Source: Aegilops tauschii subsp. strangulata (taxonomy: Eukaryota; Streptophyta; Magnoliopsida; Poales; Poaceae). From it: DNA of 64,000 bases. Location of the stretch: positions 216,089,622 through 216,153,621 of the forward strand of contig NC_053039.3 of assembly GCF_002575655.3 (NCBI RefSeq), written 5' to 3'. This document shows positions 21,952-32,905 of this stretch, piece after piece (position 1 is the first letter of the stretch; each line of letters starts with the position of its first letter). Under the pieces are notes generated by a model, which searched no databases, was not told the DNA's origin, and saw only the letters and a program-made list of their open reading frames with translations. Made by a program: the position numbers and the translations under genes.

Positions 21952-21967
21952 AAAGATAAAGGGAAAA
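21952..21967. repeat. 16-bp flank duplication, right copy
   Basis: AAAGATAAAGGGAAAA, identical to 14114-14129. On the minus strand both copies lie in the gag codons for FPLSL. Confidence 0.9.
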
Positions 21968-22265
21968 CCTTCTTCTTAGCTACTTCACCGGGCAAGCCTG
22001 CAAGCTTAAATAATCCACAAAGTTCATCCACATATATCAAGTGCATATGAGGATGTTCGGTTCCATCTCCTGCATAAGGATTAGCTAGCAGTTGTTCTAT
22101 CATACCCGAAGGAATTTCATAACCAATATTTTTAGTAGGTGTAGTAGGTTGAGGGGCAACTAATTGTGGTCCGGTTGAGGTGAAGATAACCCGAACAAAC
22201 CCCTCAAAGGATGATTCTCCATAGTAATGAGTAACAATAAATTTAAGGACGTAGCAACAATTTTT
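21968..22265 (-). pseudogene. gag N-part of Athila-type element 1
   Basis: The minus-strand frame reads SFEGFVRVIFTSTGPQLVAP, a Pro/Thr stretch, YEIPSGMIEQLLANPYAGDG, HPHMHLIYVDELCGLFKLAG and LPGEVAKKKVFPLS. HPHMHLIYVDELC followed by FPxSLKGKA is the normal order in Athila-clade gag. The start codon is not identifiable. The rest of the protein resumes at 14113 beyond gypsy element 2. Confidence 0.8.
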
Positions 22266-22281
22266 CCTTACCAATAGTGCT

Positions 22282-22303
22282 TCATCCCCGGCAACGGCAC
22301 TGG
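22282..22303 (-). other. Primer binding site of Athila-type element 1 (tRNA-Asp)
   Basis: Minus strand CCAGTGCCGTTGCCGGGGAT differs by few bases from the complement of the plant tRNA-Asp 3' end (TGGCGCCGTTGCCGGGG). It lies ~10 bp from the LTR at 22314, as in other Athila elements. Confidence 0.8.
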
Positions 22304-22313
22304 AAAAGAGCCT

Positions 22314-23081
22314 TGACCCACAAGTACAAGGGATCAATCGTAGTCCTTTCGATAAGTAAGAGTGTCGAACCCAACGAGGAGCAGATGAAAATAACAAGTG
22401 GTTTTCAGCAAGGTATTTTCTGCAAGCACTGAAATAGTCGGTAACAGGTAGTTTGATAGCAAGATAATTTGTAACGAGCAAGTATGGTAACGGTAAATAA
22501 AGTGCAGCAAGGTAGCCCAATCCTTTTGTGGCAAAGGAAAGGCCAAAACGGTCTCTTATAATAAGCAAAGCGTTCTTGAGGGTACACGGGAATTTCATCT
22601 AGTCACTTTCATCATGTTGGTTTGATTCATGTTCACTACTTTGATAATTTGATATGTGGGTGGACCGGTTTTAGGTGTTGTTCTTACTTGAACAAACCTC
22701 CTACTTATGATTATCCTCCTCGCAAGCATCCGCAACTACGAGAAAAGTATTAAGATAAAATCTAACCATAGCATTAAACTTTTGGATCCAAATCGATCCC
22801 TTACGAAGTAGCGCATAAACTAGGGTTTCAGCTTCTGTCACTCTAGCAACCCATCATCTAATAACTACTCCATAATGCATTCCCTTAGGCCCAAATATGG
22901 TGAAGTTTCATGTAGTCGACATTCACATGACACAACTAAGGGAATCACAACATACATATCATCAAAATATCAAACACATATCAAGTTCACATGATTACTT
23001 GCAACAAGATTTCTCCCGTGACCTCAAGAACAAAAGTAACTACTCACAAATAATAATCATGCTCAAGATTAGAGGGGTATT
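22314..23081 (-). mobile_element. 5' LTR of Athila-type element 1, truncated by CACTA 2
   Basis: Begins TGACCCACAAGTACAAGGG and aligns with 6142 onward. Alignment stops at AGAGGGGTATT (23071-23081), where 6876-6886 continues AAATAGCATAA but this copy runs into CACTACAGG. The outer ~740 bp of the LTR is not found right of the CACTA in this window. Confidence 0.85.
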
Positions 23082-23500
23082 CACTACAGGAATCAAGTTC
23101 TTTGTCATCTGTCATGGTAGACGACAAAGGAACCAAAAGCGGACGACAAACCTCTTTGCCGTCTGCCACCGACGGCAAAGCTTCCCGGCAAAGAAAGCTA
23201 CGGTAAGCAGGTTCTTTGTCATCTGCTTCCTCAAAGCGGATGGCAAAGAACCTTTGCCGTCTGTAGCAGACGGTAAATAACAGGCGTTAGCCACGTTAGG
23301 TGGCCAACGGCAGCCTTTGCCGTCTGCCAGCGGACGGCAAACGCCCACATCCTTTCGTCTGCCACAGACGGCAAAGTAACCAAATGATATAGCTCCCAAA
23401 TTGCACAGGTTGTTGCCACATGGCCTCTTTGCTGTCTGTGGCAGACGGCAAAGGCCCCTTTGCCATCGGTGGCAGACAGCAAAGAGGCTGCATTGCCTCT
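23082..23500. repeat. CACTA 2 left terminus and subterminal repeats
   Basis: Starts CACTACAGGAATCAAG at 23082, with the 3-bp target ATT at 23079-23081. It is followed by many direct and inverted copies of TTTGCCGTCTGCC / GACGGCAAAG with short spacers (for example near 23157-23176, 23310-23341, 23367-23376 and 23440-23451). GACGGCAAAG-type arrays are typical of the Triticeae Caspar group as I remember it. The repeats can pair locally into hairpins. Confidence 0.85.
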
Positions 23501-23833
23501 TTTTGTTCTATTTTTTGTTATATCCAACCATTTTCATAGAAAATATATTATATTTCATTGCGAACATATATATATTTCACACCAAACACATAGATAGAAA
23601 TTCCACATACATATGACATATCCAAATACATAGCAAGTTCCACATACATATGACTTATCCAAATACATAGCAAGTTCAACATACATAGTTCATCCATATA
23701 TACATACTACAAGTTCCACAACGCAAGTTCCATATTGTTCGAAAATGAAAACAGAAAGGGAAAACAAGCCCTCCATCAATGCAAAGCTTCCGTGAAGTTA
23801 ATGAAATCTGCAAAATGGGAAACAAGAATCTTA
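23501..23833. other. Non-coding interior of CACTA 2
   Basis: AT-rich sequence with repeats of ACATACATATGAC/TATCCAAATACATAGCAAGTTC near 23601-23685 (about three degenerate direct copies). No gene is seen. Confidence 0.6.
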
Positions 23834-23900
23834 GAAGAAGAAGAAGAAAATGAAGAAGAAGAAGAAGAAGAAAATGAAGAAGAAGAAGAAGAAGAAGAAG
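23834..23900. repeat. (GAA)n microsatellite
   Basis: Three GAA runs interrupted by AAAT. They give spurious Glu-rich or Leu-rich frames on the two strands that should not be annotated. Confidence 0.9.
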
Positions 23901-23914
23901 TATATGACATTTAT

Positions 23915-24035
23915 GAGCTAACTTTGGTAAAAATGACATTTATGAGCTAACTTAGGCAAAATGGATCATTTTGGAGCTAAATTAGCTAAAACGGGTCATT
24001 TTGGAGATAACCTACGTAAAAATGATATTTATGAG
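23915..24035. repeat. ~30-bp minisatellite of CACTA 2, left part
   Basis: Copies of GAGCTAACTTAGGTAAAATGG / ATCATTTTG-type units. The array is interrupted at GAGCTAAC by the LTR at 24041 and continues at 34481. Confidence 0.85.
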
Positions 24036-24040
24036 CTAAC

Positions 24041-25630
24041 TGATACGTCTCCAACGTATCTATAATTTTTTATTGTTCCATGCTATTATATTATCTATTT
24101 TGGATGTTTTATATGCATTAATATGCTATTTTATATGCTTTTTGGGACTAACCTATTAACCTAGAGCCCAGTGCCAGTTTCTGTTTTTTCCTTGTTTTAG
24201 AGTTTCGCAGAAAAGGAATACCAAACGGAGTCCAAACGGAATAAAACTTTCATGATGAATTTTCTTGGACCAAAATACACCCAGGGGACTTGGAGTGCAA
24301 GTCAAAGGAGCCTCGAGGCGGCCACAAGGGTGGAGGGCATGCCCAGGGGGGTGGGGCGCGCCCCCGACCTTGTGGGCCCCTCGTAGCTCTCCTGACCTAA
24401 TTCTTCCTCCTATATATACTCTTATACCCCAAAAACATCCAGGGAGCCATGAAACCACTTTTCCACCGCCACAACCTTACGTAGCCGTGAGATCCCATCT
24501 TGGGGCCTTTTCCGGCGTCCTGCCGGAGGGGGAATCGATCATGGAGGGCTTCTACATAAACACCATTGCCTCTCTGATGAAGCGTTAGTAGTTTACTTCA
24601 GACCTACGGGTCTGTAGCTAGTAGCTAGATGGCTTCTTCTCTCTCTTTGATTCTCAATACAAAGTTCTCCTCGATGTTCTTAGAGATCTATTCGATGTAA
24701 TAGTCTTTTGCGGTGTGTTTGCCGAGATCCGATGAATTGTGGATTTATGATCAGCTTATCTATGGATATTATTTGATCCTCTGAATTCTTATATGCATGA
24801 TTTGATATCTTTGCAAGTCTCTTCGAACTATCGATTTGGTTTGGCAAACTAGATTGGTTTTTCTTGCAATGGGGGAAGTGCTTAGCTTTGGGTTTAATGT
24901 TGCGGTGACCATTCCTAGCGACGGTAGGGGCAGCAAGGCACGTATTGTATTGTTGCCATCGAGGATAAAAATATGGGGTTTTCATCATATTGCTTGAGTT
25001 AATCCCACTACATCATGTCATCTTGCTTAATGTGTTACTCTGTTCTTATGAACTTAATACTCTAGATGCAGGCAGGAGTCGGTCGATGTGTGGAGTAATA
25101 GTAGTAGATGCAGAATAGTTTCGGTCTACTTGACACGGACGTGATGCCTATATTTAGGATCATTGCCTTAGATATCGTCATAACGTTGTGCTTTTCTATC
25201 AATTGCTCGGCAGTAATTTGTTCACCCACCGTAATAATTTCTATCTTGAGAGAAGCCTTTGGTGAAACCTATGGCCCCTGGGTCTATTTTCCATCATATA
25301 AGTTTCTGATCTACAATCTCTAGTTTTCTATTTACTTTCTTTGCAATCTTTACTTTCCGTTCCATAACCCAAAAATACCAAAAATATTACTTTACCGTTT
25401 ATCCATCTCTATCAGATCTCACTTTGCGAATAACCGTGAAGGGATTGACAATCCCTTTGTCGCGTTGGTTGCAAGTTGGTGTTTGTTTGTGCAGGTATTC
25501 GGTGGCTTGTTGTGTAGTCTCCTACTAGATGATACCTTGGTTCTCAAAACTGAGGGAAATACTTACGCTCCTTTGCTGCATCACCCTTTCCTCTTCAAGG
25601 AAAAAACCAACGCAAGCTCAAGAGGTAGCA
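24041..25630 (+). mobile_element. 5' LTR of Sabrina-like element 1
   Basis: 1,590 bp from TGATACGTCTCCAACGTATC to AGAGGTAGCA, preceded by target duplication CTAAC (24036-24040). A TATA box (TATATATAC, 24411-24419) lies after the GC-rich U3 segment. Small open frames inside the LTR are not genes. The partner is 32906-34480. Confidence 0.9.
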
Positions 25631-25639
25631 AGAAGGATT

Positions 25640-25657
25640 TCTAGCTCCGTTGCCGGG
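25640..25657 (+). other. Primer binding site of Sabrina-like element 1
   Basis: TCTAGCTCCGTTGCCGGGG is a drifted form of TGGCGCCGTTGCCGGGG (tRNA-Asp complement). The copy at 39800 is better conserved (TGGCGCTGTTGCCGAGG). Confidence 0.75.
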
Positions 25658-25840
25658 GAGATCTACACCAAGCCAAGACATACCAAGTACCCATCATAAA
25701 CTCTCATCTCTCGCGTTACATTATTCGCCATTCGCCTCTCATTTTCCTCTCCCCCACTTCTAAAATGATTTTCGAAAAGATTTGCCTTTTTCTTCGCCCC
25801 TCTTTCGTTCGTCTTTTCCGTTTGCTCATTTGTCGCCATC

Positions 25841-26354
25841 ATGTCTGACACAAAGGATAGTAGTAACGATGGGGGAAACCTTGATGCTTTTGCTAATTCT
25901 AATCCTCATGAAGAATCTACTATCTTGCACACAAAGAAAATCCGCATAGGTAGCGGAAATATTGTTGGAAAGGGGGTTATTCAAGATTTCTTTACTTGTG
26001 CCGGTGCACTCCCCACTATGGGTGGATCTATCCTCCATAAAACTAGTGGCCTTGCGGATGCTATATCTTTGCTTGTTATTGAACTTGAAAGACAATTTTT
26101 TTCACATGCATCCATCCATACAAAGGATTTTTCTAGAGTTTTCCAATATTGAACATTCTTCCGTTAAGCGCGCCGCCACTATATTCCTAGCTCATGAGTT
26201 TAGATTTATTATGAAAGAAGCTAGTGAAATTTTTGCTCATTATAAAGTAGATGGTGGTCACCCTCCCATAGAGGGAATTCTCTTTAATCAAGAGGATATA
26301 ATGCATTTACAGTCTTTGGATAATGTTGCTTATGACAAAAATTTAAGAAAGAGG
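25841..26354 (+). pseudogene. gag-like ORF of Sabrina-like element 1, first part
   Basis: ATG at 25841 opens MSDTKDSSNDGGNLDAFANS. The frame stops near 26150 (RVFQY*), but the +1 frame continues with EHSSVKRAATIFLAHEFRFI and reaches the insertion point, so one extra T in the run near 26137-26141 is likely. The code passes into the solo LTR at 26355 and resumes at 29779 in phase (NLRK then RVSTDVL once the insert is removed). Helical, acidic N-terminus; no zinc knuckle. It is the only protein-coding part of this element. Function as a capsid-type protein is inferred from position only. Confidence 0.7.
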
Positions 26355-29300
26355 TGTAGCGACCTGACCCGAATGGATCGAAGTCTCTGTGCTTAAGTGT
26401 CATCCCTGGATCGGTGTGCTGACATACACAGTACTTGAGGCTTTACAACAGAGGTAAATCACATGTATAAAGTAACGGAAATATATTACCTCAATCCAAA
26501 TAGCGGAAGTAACAACAAGGTTGTGGATTCCCATCAACACCAACGACAAAGTTGAGTGTAGACATCGTACCCTAACGTATCACTTACTCGTTGTAAGAAT
26601 CCTGCAACATGAGACGTTGCAGCCATTTAGGTCAGTACATTGAATGTACTGGCAATTTCACACTGTAGAGCAATGCTGAATAATGGCTATCACTACATGC
26701 ATATATGGCTGGTGGAGGCTCTAAGTTTAATTTTTGCATAAAGCTAATTTTTCCCTACAACAAAGGAATATATTTTATTTAACTACCAAGTTGGTTGAAA
26801 ATCATTGAGACGGTAACCCCAACTCAATCCCAAATAAACATTAACCCAACAAATTATTAATTAAAATAGAGTGATGAGATCAAATCAATAATTCAAGTAC
26901 AAGATACTCAAGATGTCCATAACCGGGGACACGGCTAATCATGATTAGTTTGTACACTTTGCAGAGGTTTGCGCACTTTTCCCCACAAGACTCGATCTCC
27001 TCGGTTGAATTTCTCGCACTGACTGATGTTTGAGAACCGGATGATTGAGACACAGTCTTTCAGAAGCGTTATCTCGTTACGACGGGTAGATAGTACCACC
27101 TACATCTGCTAGTCTACCACTGTAAGAGGTCACACAACATACTCAACTATGCCAGAGCCCATAATGGCTTGTGGTTGCACATGGAAGTTTCTAGCATGAA
27201 TAATCTTATGATCCCTTTGAGACTGGGTGGCATTCCAATAGGATGATCACACGGGTCCCCCGGGATCTCCTAGGACAACACTGGATTCCCCAGGTGCCCG
27301 GGCAAGCCACTAGTATATCCCAAGGGTGCCCCAACCATTCCACCTAGATGTGTGTTAAAGTAGCCACCTTAAGTTTCCCTTAGTTATACAATACCTCTCA
27401 CTTCTGTCATGAATTCTCTCAAACCAAACCACGTCTACGAGCATAGCATAGCAGTATAAGCATAACGTAGTAATCCTAGGGTTGATAAAAGACAATAGGT
27501 TCCTACCTCAACTACTTCCCAATACCCACATGTTATCGAAATCCTACTCATGCAATGTTTGAGGGTTGAAACTAATGCATGAAAACTGGGTATGAAGAGT
27601 ATGATCAAAGTGTGAACTTGCCTTGTACTGTTGATGAAGATTCGTCGCACTCATAACTCCTGATAGTTCTACTCGTCACACTCCGTTCAATCTATTGTGA
27701 GCAAGGAATTGCATACATAAGCACTCATGGACAAGAGTAGAAGAAAAGATCTCGGAAAGCTTCGAAAACAAGCAATTAAATCTTGCAACAGAAACCAATT
27801 TCTAATAGTACCAAAATTGGATGGAGTTGGTCTTATCAGAAAGTTTAGGTAAGAGCTTCAATTAACAAACAGAATCAACTAAATCGGAGTTATAAAAGTC
27901 GAGTTATGAACAAAAGAAGTTTGAAATCAAATTTTAAACTTTCAAAAACATGTTTAAGTTGTTTTACTGGATAGAGGGGATCATAACGAAGAAGTGGGCG
28001 TTGGTTTCGTTGGATTTGGACAAACGGGTAAAAAGTTGTGATAGATTGAAAAACAGTGACTGATTTGTAAAGAAAGCTAATTGCATCTGAGTCCCTGGCT
28101 ACGAGACAGAAAAACTAAGGAACGAACATTCGCTACAGCACTAAAATAACTCGTTCGCTGCAAAGACCTAACCAGCAAACGTTCACTAACTAAAGGATAT
28201 CGGTTCAAAAAGAAAAACAAAGCGATCTAATCTAGGCCGTCGATCCTAGATCTGATGATGGTAAAATAAAAAAAACTGTTCGGGCTAACTAAAAACCGGA
28301 CGGGTTTATTTGTAAACGATGGGTTCACTGCTTGAACCGAACGGACCAAAAAACAAGAGGAGACTGGTGGCGCTTACAGTGGGCATGGCCGCCGGCTCAG
28401 GCGACAACTCCGGCAAGGCAGGGAGGGGCAGCGGCTCCGGCGTGGGGTCGGGTGGTGCTGGATGACGGGGTCGGGCAGGAGGTGACGCTTTAGGAGTTCA
28501 GGCAAACCGTGGCTCCGACGAGGTAGCTTCAGTCGTGGACGACGGTGACGAGGCGGTGGCTCCGGTGGTTCTCTGTCTCGTCCGAGAGCACGGGAAGGTG
28601 CGGCACGGAAAGGCGGACGTGATGGTGGTGGCGGAAGTGATCGGAAGGGGAGGGTGGAGGCGCGGTAAGGCGGCGGAGCTCGGTGAAGCTTCGCGAACTC
28701 CGGCGAGATCGGAATGACCCCCTAGGGCACGGGAGATCGAGGTTTTCGCGAAAATCGGATAGGAGGAGTTGCGGAGTATTTATAGGGGAGTTTCATGGGC
28801 GAGGGGCAAAGCATCGAGCGAATCCCGCAAGAGAATCGGTCGGCGAGGCGTGCGAGGGGCGGCCTCTGTCCATGGCGTGGAGAAGACGGTGATGACAGGC
28901 GGGGTCCACGGGTCAGAGAGAGGGAGATGGGAAACGGATCGGATGACCGATCTGATGGGTTTCGGTGCGGCACGTGTGGGGACTAGGCCATGGACTGCTG
29001 GAGCTGGGCCGGCCCAGTCGGCGGAGAAGTTTTTTTTAAACAGACAAACAAAATAAAAAGAAAAACAAAAAGAAACAAATTTTTTTAATATAGGCATATA
29101 ATATATCAAAAATTTCAGAAAAAGATTTTCTATAACATGAACATTTTTCTAGCATCAAATAAAATCCACAAAAATATAAATAAAGCAAAGAGTGCTACAA
29201 TTGCAATAAAACCCAATAAAAATTATTTTAAAATATCAAAATAAGTTCAAATTTATTTCTCTCCATTTTTCTATTGTAGGGAATCATGTTACCCTATTTT

Positions 29301-29778
29301 CATATATTTTATTTTTGGAGAAAAACAATTTGAATAGAAATCAAATAACTCCAAATTGAAAATAATTTCAAAAGGACTTTAAATTTGATTCTTTTAAACT
29401 TCTAACTCATATTTCATATGTTTGAAGAAGTCATTTTAGCTTCTCTCATGAAAATCATTGAGTTGCTTAAAGTTTTCTGAATTTGAAATAGTTCCAAATG
29501 GAATTCAAATCTTTTCAAAACCCTTTTTCATTTAATTAAATGGAAGAAGTCATGTTATCTTCACTCCAGGGTTTTGTGATGAAATGAATTTTAATTCATG
29601 GAGATCATAAAAGGCAAGGTGAAAGTTTTGGGAAAGTCATTTTATTCCCTCTAATTTAACTTTCAAAAGTTTGAAATTTCACTCAATTTCACACAAGCAA
29701 CGACACCACAATCATACAATCCATCAAAACTATTTATTTAATATAACATTCCAAAATTTAGAATTTTGGGATGTTACA
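26355..29778 (+). mobile_element. Solo LTR 1 (3.4 kb) inside the gag of Sabrina-like element 1
   Basis: 3,424 bp from TGTAGCGACCTGACC to GGGATGTTACA, flanked by AGAGG at 26350-26354 and 29779-29783. There is no interior and no second LTR, so it is a solo LTR left by recombination. A GC-rich segment (about 28370-29030) precedes and contains TATTTATA at 28777-28784, then AT-rich sequence to the end. Open frames in the GC-rich part overlap on both strands and look like composition effects. The same family lies inverted at 45070 and 53132. Confidence 0.92.
28777..28784 (+). promoter_or_regulatory. Candidate TATA box in solo LTR 1
   Basis: TATTTATAGGGG follows a long G+C-rich stretch. The related LTR at 53132-55866 has TATATAAAGAGG in the corresponding place on its sense strand. 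Position and pairing support a promoter; activity is unknown. Confidence 0.5.
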
Positions 29779-30104
29779 AGAGGGTTTCTACCGATGTTTT
29801 AGTAAATAAGATTTCTGAGCTTAATGATGATTTTGCTATTCAAAATAACGGATTGGGTTTCTCTCTTGGACATGAGCTCATGACTTTTTGCCAAAAGAAT
29901 GCTTATAATGACGAGTTGGTCATTCAATATGAAGGGCCGAAGGAGGAACCAATTCCTCCCGAGGTCGATCTTGGGGATTCTTATCCCATTAAATTTAGCC
30001 CTTTTGATTACTTTTGCTTGCCTCAAAGAAAACTTGCTGCTGAACGAAGAGAGTATAAGATGAGTTTTCGAGACTTGTCTTATCATTATTATGATTATAC
30101 TTAG
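29779..30104 (+). pseudogene. gag-like ORF of Sabrina-like element 1, second part
   Basis: It continues the frame from before the solo LTR: RVSTDVLVNKISELNDDFAI, then SLGHELMTFCQKNAYNDELV, an acidic Pro-rich part (EGPKEEPIPPEVDLG) and FSPFDYFCLPQRKLAAERRE, ending at TAG 30102-30104. The end is followed by CGCTTGTTGGGAGGCAACCC, a motif I recall in the 3' leader of this family. No known enzyme motif is seen. Confidence 0.7.
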
Positions 30105-32905
30105 ATCTATTCGTGTTTTTATGCCTAGCTAAGGGTGTTAAACAATAGCGCTTGTTGGGAGGCAACCCAATTTTATTTTTGTTCTTGCTTTTTTAGGTCC
30201 TGTTTTGCTTTGAATAAATCATCTAGCCTCTGGTTTGATGTGGTTTTGTGCTTAAATTAGTGTTTGTGCCAAGTAAGACCTATGGGATAACCTACGGTGA
30301 TAGTTAATTTGATCTTGCTGAAAAACAGAAACTTTTGCGCTCACGAAAACACTTCTTATTTTTAGCCAAAGAGTGCTTTTTAGTTGATTCTTTTGAAGAT
30401 TAATAGACAAATTATCTAGGACTTCCTATTTTCTCAGGATTTTTTGAGTTACAGAAGTATTCAGATTCCCACAGATTGTTCTGTTTTTGACAGATTCTGT
30501 TTTTCGCGTGTTGTTTGCTTATTTTGATGCATCTATGGCTAGTATCGGGGGGTATGAACCATGGAAAAGTTGGAATACAGTATATATTACACCAGTATAA
30601 ATAAAGAATGAGTTCGCAACAGTACCAAAAGTGGTGATTTATTTTCTTATACTAACAGATCTTACGAGATTTTCTGTTAGAGTTTTGTGTTGTGAAGTTT
30701 TCAAGTTTTGGGTAAGGATTTGATGGACTATGGAATAAGGAGTGGCAAGATCCTAAGCTTGGGGATGCCCAAGGCACCCCAAGGTAATATTCAAGGATGT
30801 CAAAAGGCCTAAGCTTGGGGATGCCCCGGGAAGGCATCCCCTCTTTCGTCTTCGTCTATAGGTAACTTTGCTTGAGGCTATATTTTTATTCACCACATGA
30901 TATGTGTTTTGCACTGAGCGTCTTGTATGATTTGAGTCTTTGCTTCTTAGTTTGCCACAATCATCTTTGCTGTACACACCTTTTGAGAGAGACACGCATG
31001 AATCGTAATTTATTAGAATGCTCTATGTGCTTCACTTATATCTTTTGAGCTAGACAAAATTTGCTCTAGTGCTTCACTTATATCTTTTTAGAGCACGGCG
31101 GTGGTTTTATTTTATAGAAATTGATGAACTCTCGTACTTCACTTATATTATTTTGAGAGTCTCTAAACAACATGGTAATTTGCTTTGGTTATAAAATTAG
31201 TCCTAATATGATAGGCACCCAAGAGGGATATAATAAAAACTTTCATATAAAGTGCATTGAATACTATGAGAAGTTTGATTCCTTATGATTGTTTTGAGAT
31301 ATGAAGATGGTGATATTAGAGTCATGCTAGTAAGTAGTTGTGAATTTGAGAAATACTTGTGTTAAAGTTTGTGAGTCCCGTAGAATGCACGTATGGTGAA
31401 CCGTTATGTGATGAAGTCGGAGCATGATTTATTTGTTGATTGTCTTCCTTATGAGTGGCGGTCAGGGACGAGCGATGGTCTTTTCCTACCAATCTATCCC
31501 CCTAGGAGCATGCGCGTAGTACTTTGTTTCGATGACTAATAGATTTTTGCAATAAGTATGTGAGTTCTTTATGACTAATGTTGAATCCATGGATTATACA
31601 CACTCTCACCTTTCCTCCATTGCTAGCCTCTCTAGTACCGCGCAACTTTCGCCGATACCATAAACCCATCACATATCCTTCCTCAAAACTGCCACCATAC
31701 CTACCTATTATGGCATTTCCGTAACCATTCCAAGATATATTGCCATGCAACTTTCCTCCGTTCCGTTTATTATGACACGCTCCATCATTGTCATATTGCT
31801 TTGCATGATCATGTAGTTGACATCATATTTGTGGCAAAGCCACCGTTCATCATTTTTTATACATGTCGCTCTTGATTCATTGCACATCCCGGTACACCGC
31901 CGGAGGCATTCACATAGAGTCATATTTTGTTCTAAGTATCGAGTTGTAATTCTTGAGTTATAAGTAATAAAAGTTGGATGATCTTGATTATTAGAGAATT
32001 GTCCCATGTGAGGAAAGGATGATGGAGACTACGATTCCCCCACAAGTCGGGATGAGACTCCGGACGAAAAAAGAGGCCAAAAAAATGAGAGAAGGCCCAA
32101 ATAAAAAATGAGAGAAAAGAGAGAAGGGACAATGTTACTATCCTTTTTGCCACACTTGTGCTTCAAAGTAGCACCATGATCTTCATGATAGAGAGTCTCC
32201 TATGATATCACTTTCATATACGTGGGAATTTTTCATTATAGAACTTGGCTTGTATATTCCAATGATGGGCTTCCTCAAATTGCCCTAGGTCTTCGTGAGC
32301 AAGCAAGTTGGATGCACACCCACTTAGTTTATTTTTTAGCTTTCATCAATTTATAGCTCTAGTGGATCCGTTGCATGGCAATCCCTACTCACTCACATTC
32401 ATATCTATTAATGGGCATCTCCATAGCCCATCGATACGCCTAGTTGATGTGAGACTATCTCCTTCTTTTTGTCTTCTCCACAACCACCGTCTATCCCACC
32501 TATGGTGCTATGTCCATGGCTCACGCTCATGTATTGCGTGAAAGTTGAAAAAGTTTGAGATCATCAAAGTATGAAACAATTGCTTGGCTTGTCATCGGGG
32601 TTGTGCATGATTTAAATATTTTGTGTGATGAAGATGGAGCATAGCGAGACAATATGATTTTGTAGGGATAAGCTTTCTTTGGTCATGTTATTTGGAGAAG
32701 ACATAATTATTTTGTTAGTATGCTTGAAGTATTATTGTTTTTATGTCAACATAAACTTTTGTTTTGAATCTTACGGATCTGAACATTCATGCCACAATAA
32801 AGAGAATTACATGGATGAATATGATAGGTAGCATTCCAAATACAAAATTCTATTTTTTTTCATTTACCTAATCGAGGTCGAGCAGGAATTAGTTTTGGGG
32901 ATGCT
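30105..32905 (+). other. Non-coding 3' interior of Sabrina-like element 1
   Basis: 2.8 kb without a supported gene. Landmarks are two copies of CCTAAGCTTGGGGATGCCC (30752-30770, 30808-30826), a small hairpin GGGATGCC...GGCATCCC (30820-30842), three copies of GTGCTTCACTTATAT or near-copies (about 31028, 31070, 31135), and the polypurine tract TTTTGGGGATGCT ending at 32905. Confidence 0.7.

Larger units (their letters stand above)
6142..23081 (-). mobile_element. Athila-type LTR retrotransposon 1 (nested, inactive)
   Basis: A minus-strand gypsy element in this left-to-right order: 3' LTR (6142-7630), polypurine tract, 3' UTR with a MITE, small coiled-coil 3' ORF, an LTR-like block, integrase, RNase H/RT, protease/gag (9896-14113), a gypsy element inserted at 14130-21951, gag N-part (21968-22265), primer binding site (22282-22303) and 5' LTR (22314-23081, truncated). 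The primer site matches the 3' end of plant tRNA-Asp, the usual Athila primer. Protease, RT and integrase all carry damaging changes, so it is dead by its own sequence as well as by insertion. Confidence 0.85.

Noticed and set aside
21648..22598. A 316-codon minus-strand open frame
   Set aside because: It is a chance fusion of the interrupted gag of Athila-type element 1 with the U3-encoded tail of gypsy element 2 and LTR sequence; it is not one gene.
23676..23939. Leu-rich minus-strand ORF that looks like a membrane protein
   Set aside because: It is the reverse complement of the GAA microsatellite.
28535..29109. Overlapping ORFs on both strands in solo LTR 1
   Set aside because: High GC removes stop codons in several frames at once; there is no conserved motif and the stretch is LTR sequence.
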